From: Clostridium muellerianum
GTDB lineage: Bacteria; Bacillota; Clostridia; Clostridiales; Clostridiaceae
Direction: 5' to 3'
Length of the DNA stretch: 64,000 nucleotides
Assembly: GCF_012926525.1 (NCBI RefSeq)
Contig: NZ_JABBNI010000021.1
Coordinates: 1 to 64,000, forward strand
Shown here one piece after another: positions 24,905-33,226 of this stretch (within the stretch, counting starts at the first letter, position 1; each line of letters begins with the position of its first letter). The notes under the pieces are model-generated. The model saw nothing but the letters and a program-made list of their open reading frames with translations. It did no database searches and was not told the DNA's origin. Made by a program: the position numbers and the translations under genes.

Positions 24905-26362
24905 TTATTCTTCAACAAGATATGTTTTAATATATTCAACAGCACTATTACCTGCTATTCTTCCACTATTTAAAGCAAAACCTAGTGAGTTTCCAGGTAA
25001 TACAAAAGCATAATCAGGATTATATAGTGAATTAGCATCTGTTCCAGCAGCATAAAGTCCCTTTATAGCATCTAAATCATTATTAAGAACTTCAGTATTA
25101 TAATTTATTTTTATACCGCCAGCACTTCCATATGCACTTAAGCCAAGTTTTAATGCATAATACTTAGATCCTTTAATTGGTAATAAATATTTAGGATTTT
25201 TATGGAATAGCTCGTCCTTTGAATCACAATAAGAATTATAAGTTTCAATGGTATTTTTTAAGGTTTCTGCATCAATACCAGTTTTTTCAGCTAACTCTTC
25301 TATAGAATCAGCAATAAACAATACATCACTTCCATTTTTCTTTGCTTCTTCTTCTTCCTGTCTAAAATAGCTCATATCCATACTGGAAGTAACAACATTT
25401 ATAAGATCCAAGCCTTTTTCTTCATAATGCTTGATTATTTCTTCATTTATTATAGAATATGCAATTTTCTTTTTTTGTTTTTCAATAGCATTTGCAGTAA
25501 ATACAGGATTTTCTATAACCTCTTCATTTATAAATCTTTCACCATCTAAGTTCACTAAAAGATTAGGTTGACGGAAAGGTAACTCTATAGGAGCATATCC
25601 ACCAGTGTTAGGAGCAAAGAATACCATTTCCATAGTCATAAAGTCCTTTGAAGCACCAGCGTCCCATGCCATCTGAATTCCATCTCCAGTTAATCCAGGA
25701 ATTCTATATGAGAACAAGTCTTTTCCCCATTCAAGTCCAACGTGCTCTTTAATAAATTCTGGATTATCACCAAATCCACCTGTACCAATGATAACTGCAC
25801 CAGCATACACTTCTAATTCACCATCTTTATCATTGGCTGTTACACCAATTACTTCTCCTTGATCTTTAATGATACTCTTTACAGGTGTTTCTAATAATAT
25901 TTTAACGCCTAATTCTTCTGCTCTTTCTGTCATAATTTTAATCATAGTAGCAGCTGCACGAAGTCCTGGCTTTCCAGTCTTAGGTTTAACAATATGCCAG
26001 GTTGCTTCTGAACCCGGAAAATATTTTGAAGGTAATGCGAATTCTACTCCCATATTTTCTAACCATTCAATAGTTCCTGCTGATTGCTCTAAATATCTTC
26101 TTATTAATCTTGCATCTGATCTCCAGTGAGTATATTCCATAAACTTATTAAATGCTCTATCCACAGAAATATCTATAAGTCTTTCTCTTTGCATTCTTGT
26201 CTCAACACCTAGAGGTCCCATTGCCATGTTAGCACATCCACCTGTAGTATTAGCCTTTTCAAGTACCATTACCTGTGCACCTTTTTCAGCTGCAGTAATT
26301 GCTGCAGCAAGTCCTGATGCTCCCCCTCCAACTACAACTACATCTGTTTCAAATTCTCTCAT
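24905..26362 (-). CDS. FAD-dependent fumarate-reductase-like flavoprotein
   Basis: Protein of 485 residues of the flavocytochrome c/fumarate reductase flavoprotein family: N-terminal dinucleotide fold VVVGGGASGLAA (9-20), then LEKANTTGGCANMA, and a C-terminal FAD contact AYGSAGGIKIN. Family members reduce fumarate, urocanate, acrylate-type or other enoate substrates, or act as 3-ketosteroid dehydrogenases. No haem, FMN-binding or signal segment is present, so the enzyme is cytosolic. It is the last gene of an operon with two iron-sulfur proteins that would supply electrons from NAD(P)H. The substrate is not known. GGAGGAG site before ATG. Confidence 0.82.
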   Translation of the reverse strand: MREFETDVVVVGGGASGLAAAITAAEKGAQVMVLEKANTTGGCANMAMGPLGVETRMQRERLIDISVDRAFNKFMEYTHWRSDARLIRRYLEQSAGTIEWLENMGVEFALPSKYFPGSEATWHIVKPKTGKPGLRAAATMIKIMTERAEELGVKILLETPVKSIIKDQGEVIGVTANDKDGELEVYAGAVIIGTGGFGDNPEFIKEHVGLEWGKDLFSYRIPGLTGDGIQMAWDAGASKDFMTMEMVFFAPNTGGYAPIELPFRQPNLLVNLDGERFINEEVIENPVFTANAIEKQKKKIAYSIINEEIIKHYEEKGLDLINVVTSSMDMSYFRQEEEEAKKNGSDVLFIADSIEELAEKTGIDAETLKNTIETYNSYCDSKDELFHKNPKYLLPIKGSKYYALKLGLSAYGSAGGIKINYNTEVLNNDLDAIKGLYAAGTDANSLYNPDYAFVLPGNSLGFALNSGRIAGNSAVEYIKTYLVEE

Positions 26363-26409
26363 TTTTTACTCCTCCTTTAATATTGTCATTTATATACTAA
26401 TTTATATTA

Positions 26410-27096
26410 TTAACTTCTTCTGCGTCTTCTACCAGCCATTAGTCCACCACCATTTTGTGGTTCAGCCTTAAAAGTTCCAACTGGCACTGGCTCTTGTGGA
26501 AGTTTAGGTACCACTGTTCCTGCCTTTTGAATTGCTGCTTTTTTACATATTATTGTACATTTTCCACATCTATCGCAAACAGAAGAATCAATTATATGAA
26601 TCAAATCTTTATCTCCACCAATTGCCTTTTGAGGACACTCTTCTTTACATTTATTACAGCCATTACACTTTTCAGGTGCAACATAGTAACTGAAAAATTT
26701 CTTACATACTAAAGCATCACATCTTTTTCTTTTTATATGTTTTTCAAACTCTTCGATTCCTTCTTCAATTATTTCTTTAGTAATCTTTCCAACCTCTTTA
26801 CCATAGCTGCAGCATGATCCTATGATTAGATCCTCTGATATTTCAGTTAAAACTTCAATGTCCCCATCACGTCCCTTACCTTGAGAAATTGCTTCTGCTA
26901 CTAAATTAAGCTGTAATATTCCTTCTCTACAGATTACACATTCTCCACAGCTTGTACGTCTTGTGCTATCAGTAAATACTCTCATTTTATCAACAGGACA
27001 TGGATTTTCTGACTGTTTTTTATATTCTTCAATTATAAAATCCTTAATTTCTTCTAAAGATGCCTGTTTCCATAACTTTCTTTGCATTAATGCCAT
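26410..27096 (-). CDS. NuoF-C-terminal-like iron-sulfur protein with 2[4Fe-4S] ferredoxin
   Basis: Protein of 228 residues. The first half matches the C-terminal Fe-S region of NADH dehydrogenase subunit F (STRRTSCGECVICREG, then a cysteine pair in GSCCSYGKE). The second half has two ferredoxin clusters, CNGCNKCKEECP and CDRCGKCTIICK. No NADH/FMN domain is present, so it is an electron relay rather than a full NuoF. ATG 27096 is chosen because GGGGGTGG lies just upstream. It follows the GltD-like gene by 16 bases and precedes the flavoprotein, suggesting an electron path from NAD(P)H to the reductase. Confidence 0.83.
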   Translation of the reverse strand: MALMQRKLWKQASLEEIKDFIIEEYKKQSENPCPVDKMRVFTDSTRRTSCGECVICREGILQLNLVAEAISQGKGRDGDIEVLTEISEDLIIGSCCSYGKEVGKITKEIIEEGIEEFEKHIKRKRCDALVCKKFFSYYVAPEKCNGCNKCKEECPQKAIGGDKDLIHIIDSSVCDRCGKCTIICKKAAIQKAGTVVPKLPQEPVPVGTFKAEPQNGGGLMAGRRRRRS

Positions 27097-27112
27097 ACTT
27101 TTCCACCCCCTT

Positions 27113-29707
27113 CTATTTAACTTTATACTGAGCCCATAATTTTGGCTTTCTAATTTGTGTACGTAAATCACACTGTAAACATCTATTTGATTCCTTGCAA
27201 GCTGAACTTTCACTTAAACAATGATTTACTTCTTTGAAATTTCTAATACGATTTTGAACATCTTCAAATCCATTTTCTGCTCTTTCCATGGATAAGAAAT
27301 TTTCATCTTTGCCTATATATGAACTTGGAACAATGTCTTCTGTTAATTTATCTTCAATTACTCCATCTCCACCTAATTCAATATCTATGGCAGATGCAAC
27401 TTTACGTCCAGCTGCAATTGCCCTAATTACAGAATTTGTTCCATATACTGCATCACCAACTGCATACATATCGCTATCACTAATTTTCATTCCATCTTCA
27501 GTAGTAATTGAATTTCCACGTCCAGTAGGTATATTCCACTTTTCTGGTATTTCTACTTTTTGTCCTGTAGCAAAAATAACTGTATCTGCTGGTATCACAT
27601 GTTCTGAATCTGCTGCTATTTCAAGTTTCAATCTCTTATTTTCATCGAAACTAAAAGATGATACCTCCTGACATTTTACTCCTGCAGCAATATTCCCACT
27701 GCCTTCTATAGAAACAAATGTCCTAGAATTAAGAATCTTAATTCCTTCTTCTAATCCTTCTTGTATTTCATCATCGCTTGCAGTCATAGCTTCTCTACTC
27801 TCTAAGCAAGCCATTGTAATATCCTTTGCCCCTAACCTTTTTGCTACTCTTGCACAATCAAATGCTACATTTCCGCCACCTAAAACTACTACTTTTTCGC
27901 CTACAGGTAATGGTCTTTTAAGAGAAACAGCTTGTAAAAAGTCTATATTTTCATATACGTTTTTATAGTCAGCTCCTGGAATTGGTAACCTTACACCTTT
28001 CCCTGTTCCTATTGCCAATAAAATCTTATCAAAACCTTTAGATTTTAAATTCTCAAGTGAAGTTACTTCTGTATTGGTCAATATAGTAACCCCTGCACGT
28101 TCTATTTCTGCAATTTCAGCTTGAACTGCTTTCCTTGGAAGACGATATTCTGGAATACCAGTTGTCATCATTCCTCCAGCTACTGGTAATTTTTCAAACA
28201 CTGTAACTTCATGTCCGCATTTAGATAAATAATATGCTGCTGTCAAACCTGCAGGTCCAGCACCTACAACTGCAACCTTTTTATTAGTTTTAAGTTTAAA
28301 TGTAACTTTATCACGCCATAGACCTTCATCATGCTCTGCTGCAAATCTCTTTAATTCTCTAATGGATAAAGCTTTATTAATTTCTTTTCTTCTACAGGCA
28401 CTTTCGCAAAATGCCATACATACATATCCTAATGAATGTGGAAATGGTGCTTTTTCACGAATAACTGCTATAGCATCTTGATATTTTCCTTCCTTAATAT
28501 ATCTAACATATTTTGGAACGTCAATATTTGCTGGACATTCAGCCTTACATGGAATAAGACCTAGTTCACGGTTTAAATTTTCCTTAAATACTCCTTCTTT
28601 ATCCTGTAGTGCTCCTGTAGGACAGACTTCTACGCAAGCTCCACAAAAGCGGCAATTTTCTTGTTCTAAAGAATTGTGATTTCGAATATCAACCATAATT
28701 CTATCATCTTCTGTCACTGTATATTCAAGAACATTTACTCCTCTAACTTCCTTGCATACCCTTACACATCTTCCGCAAGATACACATCTATTCAAATCTC
28801 TTACAATAAGTGGATTAGATGTATTCACAGGTACACTATTTAATGTTCTTCTTAAACGAGAAGTACTTACTCCTAAATATTGAATTAATGATTGTAATTC
28901 ACATTTTAAGTACTTAGGACAAGTTGTACAATCATCAACATGGTTGGCCAACATTAATTCCATTGATAGTCTTCTCATTGCATTTAATTTTTCTGTTTTT
29001 GTATGTATTATCATTCCGTCTTCTACCTTAGTAGTACATGCTGTTTTTATTTCGTCACATCCTTCAATTTCAACAACACACAATCTACATGCACCAATGT
29101 CAGGTAAATCTGGATGATGGCATAAATGAGGAATGTATATGTCTGCTTCCAGGGATGCACTCAAAATACTTTTCCCAGGTTCTACTTGTAACCTATGATC
29201 ATCAATTGTAATCGATACTGTGCTCATCGTTTTCACTCCATTTCTCACATATTCTTCATAAGATACACATCCATTCAAATCTTCTGTAGTAATCGAATCA
29301 GATGTGTTTCCCTGTATACTATTTGATATTTTATTTAAAGGTGAACTACCTTCTAAATATTTAATTAATGTTGGTAACTCACAGTTTAAATTTTTCTGAC
29401 AGCTAGTACAATCTTCAGCATGATTGGCTAACATTGATTGCAATAACAATCTTCGCATTGTATTTAACTTTTCTGTATTTGTATGTATTACCATTCCATC
29501 TTCTACTTTAGTATTACATGCTATTTTGATTTCGCTGCATCCTTCCACCTCAACAATACATAATCCACACGAATCAATATCTGATAAATCAGCATGATTA
29601 CATAAATGAGGAATATATATACCTGCCTCTGAGGCTGCACTTAAAATACTTTTTCCAGATTCTACTTGTAGTTTACAACCATTAATTGTAATTGATACTA
29701 TATTCAT
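27113..29707 (-). CDS. NAD(P)H-dependent GltD-like oxidoreductase with duplicated N-terminal [2Fe-2S] domain
   Basis: Protein of 864 residues. Order: two tandem NuoG-type [2Fe-2S] domains with their H-x3-C-x2-C-x5-C cluster regions (copies of about 160 residues); 4Fe-4S motifs CVSCGRCVRVCK and CRFCGACVEVCP; the glutamate-synthase small-subunit Cys region (CKAECPANIDVP); FAD fold VGAGPAGLTAA; and NADP fold VLGGGNVAFDCARVA. It would take electrons from NAD(P)H to Fe-S centres and on to the NuoF-like relay and flavoprotein downstream. ATG 29707 follows GGAGTG. The second domain copy carries its own GGAGTG and ATG at 29227, so a shorter product could also be made. The first copy's 4Fe-4S motif is degenerate (CVSYEEYVRNG). 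Confidence 0.85.
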   Translation of the reverse strand: MNIVSITINGCKLQVESGKSILSAASEAGIYIPHLCNHADLSDIDSCGLCIVEVEGCSEIKIACNTKVEDGMVIHTNTEKLNTMRRLLLQSMLANHAEDCTSCQKNLNCELPTLIKYLEGSSPLNKISNSIQGNTSDSITTEDLNGCVSYEEYVRNGVKTMSTVSITIDDHRLQVEPGKSILSASLEADIYIPHLCHHPDLPDIGACRLCVVEIEGCDEIKTACTTKVEDGMIIHTKTEKLNAMRRLSMELMLANHVDDCTTCPKYLKCELQSLIQYLGVSTSRLRRTLNSVPVNTSNPLIVRDLNRCVSCGRCVRVCKEVRGVNVLEYTVTEDDRIMVDIRNHNSLEQENCRFCGACVEVCPTGALQDKEGVFKENLNRELGLIPCKAECPANIDVPKYVRYIKEGKYQDAIAVIREKAPFPHSLGYVCMAFCESACRRKEINKALSIRELKRFAAEHDEGLWRDKVTFKLKTNKKVAVVGAGPAGLTAAYYLSKCGHEVTVFEKLPVAGGMMTTGIPEYRLPRKAVQAEIAEIERAGVTILTNTEVTSLENLKSKGFDKILLAIGTGKGVRLPIPGADYKNVYENIDFLQAVSLKRPLPVGEKVVVLGGGNVAFDCARVAKRLGAKDITMACLESREAMTASDDEIQEGLEEGIKILNSRTFVSIEGSGNIAAGVKCQEVSSFSFDENKRLKLEIAADSEHVIPADTVIFATGQKVEIPEKWNIPTGRGNSITTEDGMKISDSDMYAVGDAVYGTNSVIRAIAAGRKVASAIDIELGGDGVIEDKLTEDIVPSSYIGKDENFLSMERAENGFEDVQNRIRNFKEVNHCLSESSACKESNRCLQCDLRTQIRKPKLWAQYKVK
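28750..29707 (-). repeat. Tandem 480-bp intragenic duplication including the start region
   Basis: The segment from ATG 29707 recurs from ATG 29227. Both copies begin with ATGGAGTGAAAA then ATG and encode homologous [2Fe-2S] domains (about 60% identical by eye). The similarity extends upstream of the ATG (NGVKIM against NGVKTM), so the duplication carried the ribosome site. Confidence 0.8.
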
Positions 29708-29768
29708 TATTTTCACTCCATTTTTGCAATACTTCACCAAGTTGTTATGTTATTGTTTTAACAATTTT

Positions 29769-29799
29769 AATATATAGTCTTCCCCTGGGGAAGAGTCAA
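29769..29799 (-). promoter_or_regulatory. MerR-type promoter with 19-bp spacer
   Basis: On the minus strand, -35 TTGACT (29799-29794) and -10 TATATT (29774-29769) are separated by 19 bases. The dyad CTTCCCC-A-GGGGAAG fills the spacer. This is the classic architecture of MerR-activated promoters; the MerR-family gene is divergent. Confidence 0.8.
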
Positions 29800-29895
29800 C
29801 ATATTCTTACATATTTCTTAAATAATTTGCCTAAGCAAATAAACCGATATATAATAGGCATTAATAACAATTTGCTTGTATGGAGGGTATGGAAA

Positions 29896-30735
29896 TTGAA
29901 GGATTTATATACTACTGGCGAAATATCTAAACTAATGAATATACCAATTAAAGCACTACGTCTTTATGATTCAATGGGTATATTAAAGCCTTTTCACATT
30001 GATGAAAATACACATTATCGTTACTATACTTATAACCAATTTTTTTATATTGACTTAATTCGCTACATGAATAAAAGTTTAAAAGTAACACTAGAAGATA
30101 TAAAATTAATGTTAAATTCTTCTGATGATTATGAAACTCTTTTAGCTTGTTTATCCAAACATAAATCATCTGTTGAAAAGAAAATTTCAGAGTTGCAATA
30201 TTCCAATAAAGTCATTACAGAAGCAATTAATAATCTTAAAAATATAAACAATATCTCTATGGATTTGCAAATATATGAACAATATCTTATGCCTCGCTAT
30301 GTTGCAATTAAAAATGTTAATGTTTCTATTTATGATATAGATTTATATTGTAGAAGAAATGAAGACTTATTTCAAAATGGTACTTCTGTTGAAGAAAATG
30401 CAATGTGTTATATTTACAAGAAAAAGGATTATCAACCTGAGACACATGATTTATTAGTATCTCAAATTGGATATTTTACTGATAAACGTCTCAAAAATAT
30501 AGAATATTTTAATCTCCCTGAAGGACGTTATTTATGTTGCAAATTTAGATATTCCGAAAAACTTTCTTCTCAGGTTATATCTGAAATCCTTAAATTTGCT
30601 AACAATAAAGGAATTAATTTATCTGATACAGCTATACAACTTTTTCAACGTTTCGATTTAAGGGCAAAAAACAAATATGAATACGAAATGGAAATACAAA
30701 TATTAGAGATTGGAATTAATTCCATATCCCTTTGA
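29896..30735 (+). CDS. MerR-family activator
   Basis: Protein of 279 residues. The N-terminal MerR HTH (LYTTGEISKLMNIPIKALRLYD, MGILKPFHIDENTHYRYY) is followed by a dimerisation coiled coil and a C-terminal effector domain resembling BmrR/GyrI (ending LEIGI). I chose TTG 29896 because GGAGGG lies 8 bases upstream and the HTH then starts at once; upstream codons are unrelated. It faces the electron-transfer operon, whose promoter has the 19-bp MerR spacing. The inducer is probably a small organic molecule, perhaps the flavoprotein substrate. Confidence 0.85.
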   Translation: MKDLYTTGEISKLMNIPIKALRLYDSMGILKPFHIDENTHYRYYTYNQFFYIDLIRYMNKSLKVTLEDIKLMLNSSDDYETLLACLSKHKSSVEKKISELQYSNKVITEAINNLKNINNISMDLQIYEQYLMPRYVAIKNVNVSIYDIDLYCRRNEDLFQNGTSVEENAMCYIYKKKDYQPETHDLLVSQIGYFTDKRLKNIEYFNLPEGRYLCCKFRYSEKLSSQVISEILKFANNKGINLSDTAIQLFQRFDLRAKNKYEYEMEIQILEIGINSISL

Positions 30736-30932
30736 TAATTTAATAAATTGTTCTTATTTTTTTTAAGTTTTGTTAATCTTTAATATTAATTTATGTGATA
30801 TTGTATTAGTACTAATATTCTACTCCAATGTTTTTATACTTAAAAATCAATGAATATTACTTAGTTTGAGTCTTACAGCAATTAGCCATCAGATAAATTA
30901 TGAAAAGTTAATAATTTAAGGTAGGAAAAAAT

Positions 30933-33185
30933 ATGAAAAAGAAGAAACATAAGAAGAAAAAAATAATTGTATGGTCCGTATTAGTTTTTTTTAGTTTCCT
31001 TACAATCATGATAGTTTTAAACATAAATGAAATAAAACAAATAATTTACTTATATAATGATGCTAATACAAAGGTTGAATCCATTTCTGAAAATACCTTT
31101 AAAAGCAGAGAAACATCCTATATATATGATAATAAAAAAAATGTAATAAACAAATTATATGATTCTAAGGATGTAGACTATATACCTTATAACAAGATAC
31201 CTGAATTGGCTACCCAGGCTTTTATTGCTATTGAAGATAAGGATTTCTTTAAGCATCATGGTGTTAGCATTAAGGCTATTGGACGAGCCGCTTATTCTAT
31301 AATTAAAAATCAGGGTGAAATTACTCAAGGTGGCAGTACAATTACTCAGCAATTAGTTAAAAATGTTTTTTTAACACAAGAACAGTCTATGAATAGAAAA
31401 ATAGAAGAAATGTTCATTGCACTAAAACTTGAGCATATGTATTCAAAGGAACAAATATTAGAATTTTATATAAACAACATTTACTTTGATAATAATGCTT
31501 ATGGAATGGAGTCCGCTTCAAAAAAATATTTTAATAAGGATATTTCAGATTTAGATTTATCACAAATTGCTTTTCTTGCTGCAATACCAAATAATCCTGA
31601 GTATTATAATCCTTTGAAAAATGAAAATAACACTATTGAACGTAGAAATCTTATATTGTCAAATATGAAAGATTTAAATTTTATAACGGATAGCCAGTAT
31701 AATTCTGCTGTAAGTGAAGATATAGTACTTAATCCAGAGAAAAGTTATAAAAAACAAAATTCTATAAATTCCTATGCTTTATTTTCTGCTGCCCAGGCTT
31801 TAATGAGTACAAAAGGCTTTACATTTAAAAATGATTTTAAAGATAGTTCTGAGCAAGCTGATTATAATAATAAGTATTCCGAACTCTACACACAATGTAC
31901 AAACGAATTATATAAAAATGGTTATAGAATATATACTTCCATAGATTTAGATAAACAAAGTTTACTTCAGCAAACCATAGATGAAAAATTATCAAGCTTT
32001 ACAGAAAAACAAAATGGCATTTACTCTTTGCAAGGAGCTGCTGTTACTATTGATAATAAAACAGGTAATGTTGTTGCTATAGTTGGAGGTCGATCTTCTG
32101 ATAAAAACGATTTTCTAAATAGAGGTTTTCAAAGCTATAGGCAGCCTGGTTCCAGCATTAAACCTTTGATAGTTTACACTCCAGCCTTTGAAAAAGAATA
32201 TTCACCTTCTAGTATTATTGTAGATCAATACATAGAAGGTGGTCCTCATAATGATGATAATAAATATGAGGGTGCCGTAAATTTAAGATATGCTACTCAA
32301 AGGTCTATAAATACAGTAGCTTATCAATTATTTCAAAAAATAACGCCTAATTATGGTTTATCATTTTTAAAAAATATGGATTTTAAAAAAATAGATTCAA
32401 GAGATTACAACTTAGCTGCTTCATTAGGTGGTTTAACTAAAGGTGTTAGCCCACTAGAGATGGCTTCTGCTTATTCTACCTTAGAAAGAGGTGGACAATT
32501 TATAAGCCCAAGCTGTATAACGGAAATTACAGATTCTTCTGGGAATACTATATATAAAAATGATGCAAAAACAAAAGATGTATATAGCAAAGATGCTGCT
32601 TATTTAATGACAGATGTACTTAAAGGTGTTTTAGAAGAACCTTTTGGAACAGGATATAACATTAAATTATCTAATATGACTGCTGCTGGAAAAACAGGTA
32701 CAACTGATGACTCAAAGGATGGATGGTTTTGTGGTTATACCCCTTACTATACTACATCAATATGGGTAGGATATGATAAGCCTAAAACTTTAGATAATTT
32801 ATTTGGTGCAACTTATCCAGGAGGTATATGGCATTCTTATATGGAACAAATTAATGCTGATTTATCTAACATTGACTTTGAAAAACCAGATACAATTAAA
32901 GAAGCCTATGTTAACAAATATACTGGCAAAAGAGTTGATAATAATTATCCCGGTGCTGTAAAAGAATTATTTTCTCAAAATAACTTACCACCATATGATG
33001 GAAATAACTATAAAAATACTACTGATACTCAAAAGAATGTTCCTTATAAAAATAATAAAAAGTCTGATAAAATGTCTTCTGTTGATACTAATACTGATAT
33101 TAATACTGAATCTAACTATACTGTTCCTTATTCAACTGAAAATAAACCTAATGAAAACAATACTATTGAAAATAAATCAAACTAA
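30933..33185 (+). CDS. Class A penicillin-binding protein (PBP1A-type)
   Basis: Bifunctional peptidoglycan synthase of 750 residues. N-terminal Lys-rich cytoplasmic tail and one membrane helix (about 10-30). Glycosyltransferase domain with EDKDFFKHHG (near 97) and QGGSTITQQLVKN. Transpeptidase domain with SSIK (near 406), SIN (near 457) and KTGT (near 586). The long Asn/Thr-rich, low-complexity C-terminus is typical of clostridial PBP1A. Monocistronic, with a terminator after it. Confidence 0.93.
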   Translation: MKKKKHKKKKIIVWSVLVFFSFLTIMIVLNINEIKQIIYLYNDANTKVESISENTFKSRETSYIYDNKKNVINKLYDSKDVDYIPYNKIPELATQAFIAIEDKDFFKHHGVSIKAIGRAAYSIIKNQGEITQGGSTITQQLVKNVFLTQEQSMNRKIEEMFIALKLEHMYSKEQILEFYINNIYFDNNAYGMESASKKYFNKDISDLDLSQIAFLAAIPNNPEYYNPLKNENNTIERRNLILSNMKDLNFITDSQYNSAVSEDIVLNPEKSYKKQNSINSYALFSAAQALMSTKGFTFKNDFKDSSEQADYNNKYSELYTQCTNELYKNGYRIYTSIDLDKQSLLQQTIDEKLSSFTEKQNGIYSLQGAAVTIDNKTGNVVAIVGGRSSDKNDFLNRGFQSYRQPGSSIKPLIVYTPAFEKEYSPSSIIVDQYIEGGPHNDDNKYEGAVNLRYATQRSINTVAYQLFQKITPNYGLSFLKNMDFKKIDSRDYNLAASLGGLTKGVSPLEMASAYSTLERGGQFISPSCITEITDSSGNTIYKNDAKTKDVYSKDAAYLMTDVLKGVLEEPFGTGYNIKLSNMTAAGKTGTTDDSKDGWFCGYTPYYTTSIWVGYDKPKTLDNLFGATYPGGIWHSYMEQINADLSNIDFEKPDTIKEAYVNKYTGKRVDNNYPGAVKELFSQNNLPPYDGNNYKNTTDTQKNVPYKNNKKSDKMSSVDTNTDINTESNYTVPYSTENKPNENNTIENKSN

Positions 33186-33190
33186 AATAA

Positions 33191-33216
33191 AGGTAGGATC
33201 GCTTTGATCCTACTTT
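33191..33216. terminator. Bidirectional terminator
   Basis: Stem GTAGGATC/GATCCTAC (33193-33200, 33206-33213) between the convergent PBP and nuclease genes, with A/T tails on both sides. Confidence 0.8.
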
Positions 33217-33226
33217 TATTTCATCA

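Noticed and set aside
29692-29895. Extended N-terminus for the MerR regulator
   Set aside because: It would cover the divergent promoter and operator; GGAGGG with TTG 29896 puts the HTH at the true start.
32995-33207. Leucine/isoleucine-rich ORF overlapping the PBP 3' end
   Set aside because: Out-of-frame shadow of the Asn/Thr low-complexity tail of the PBP gene.
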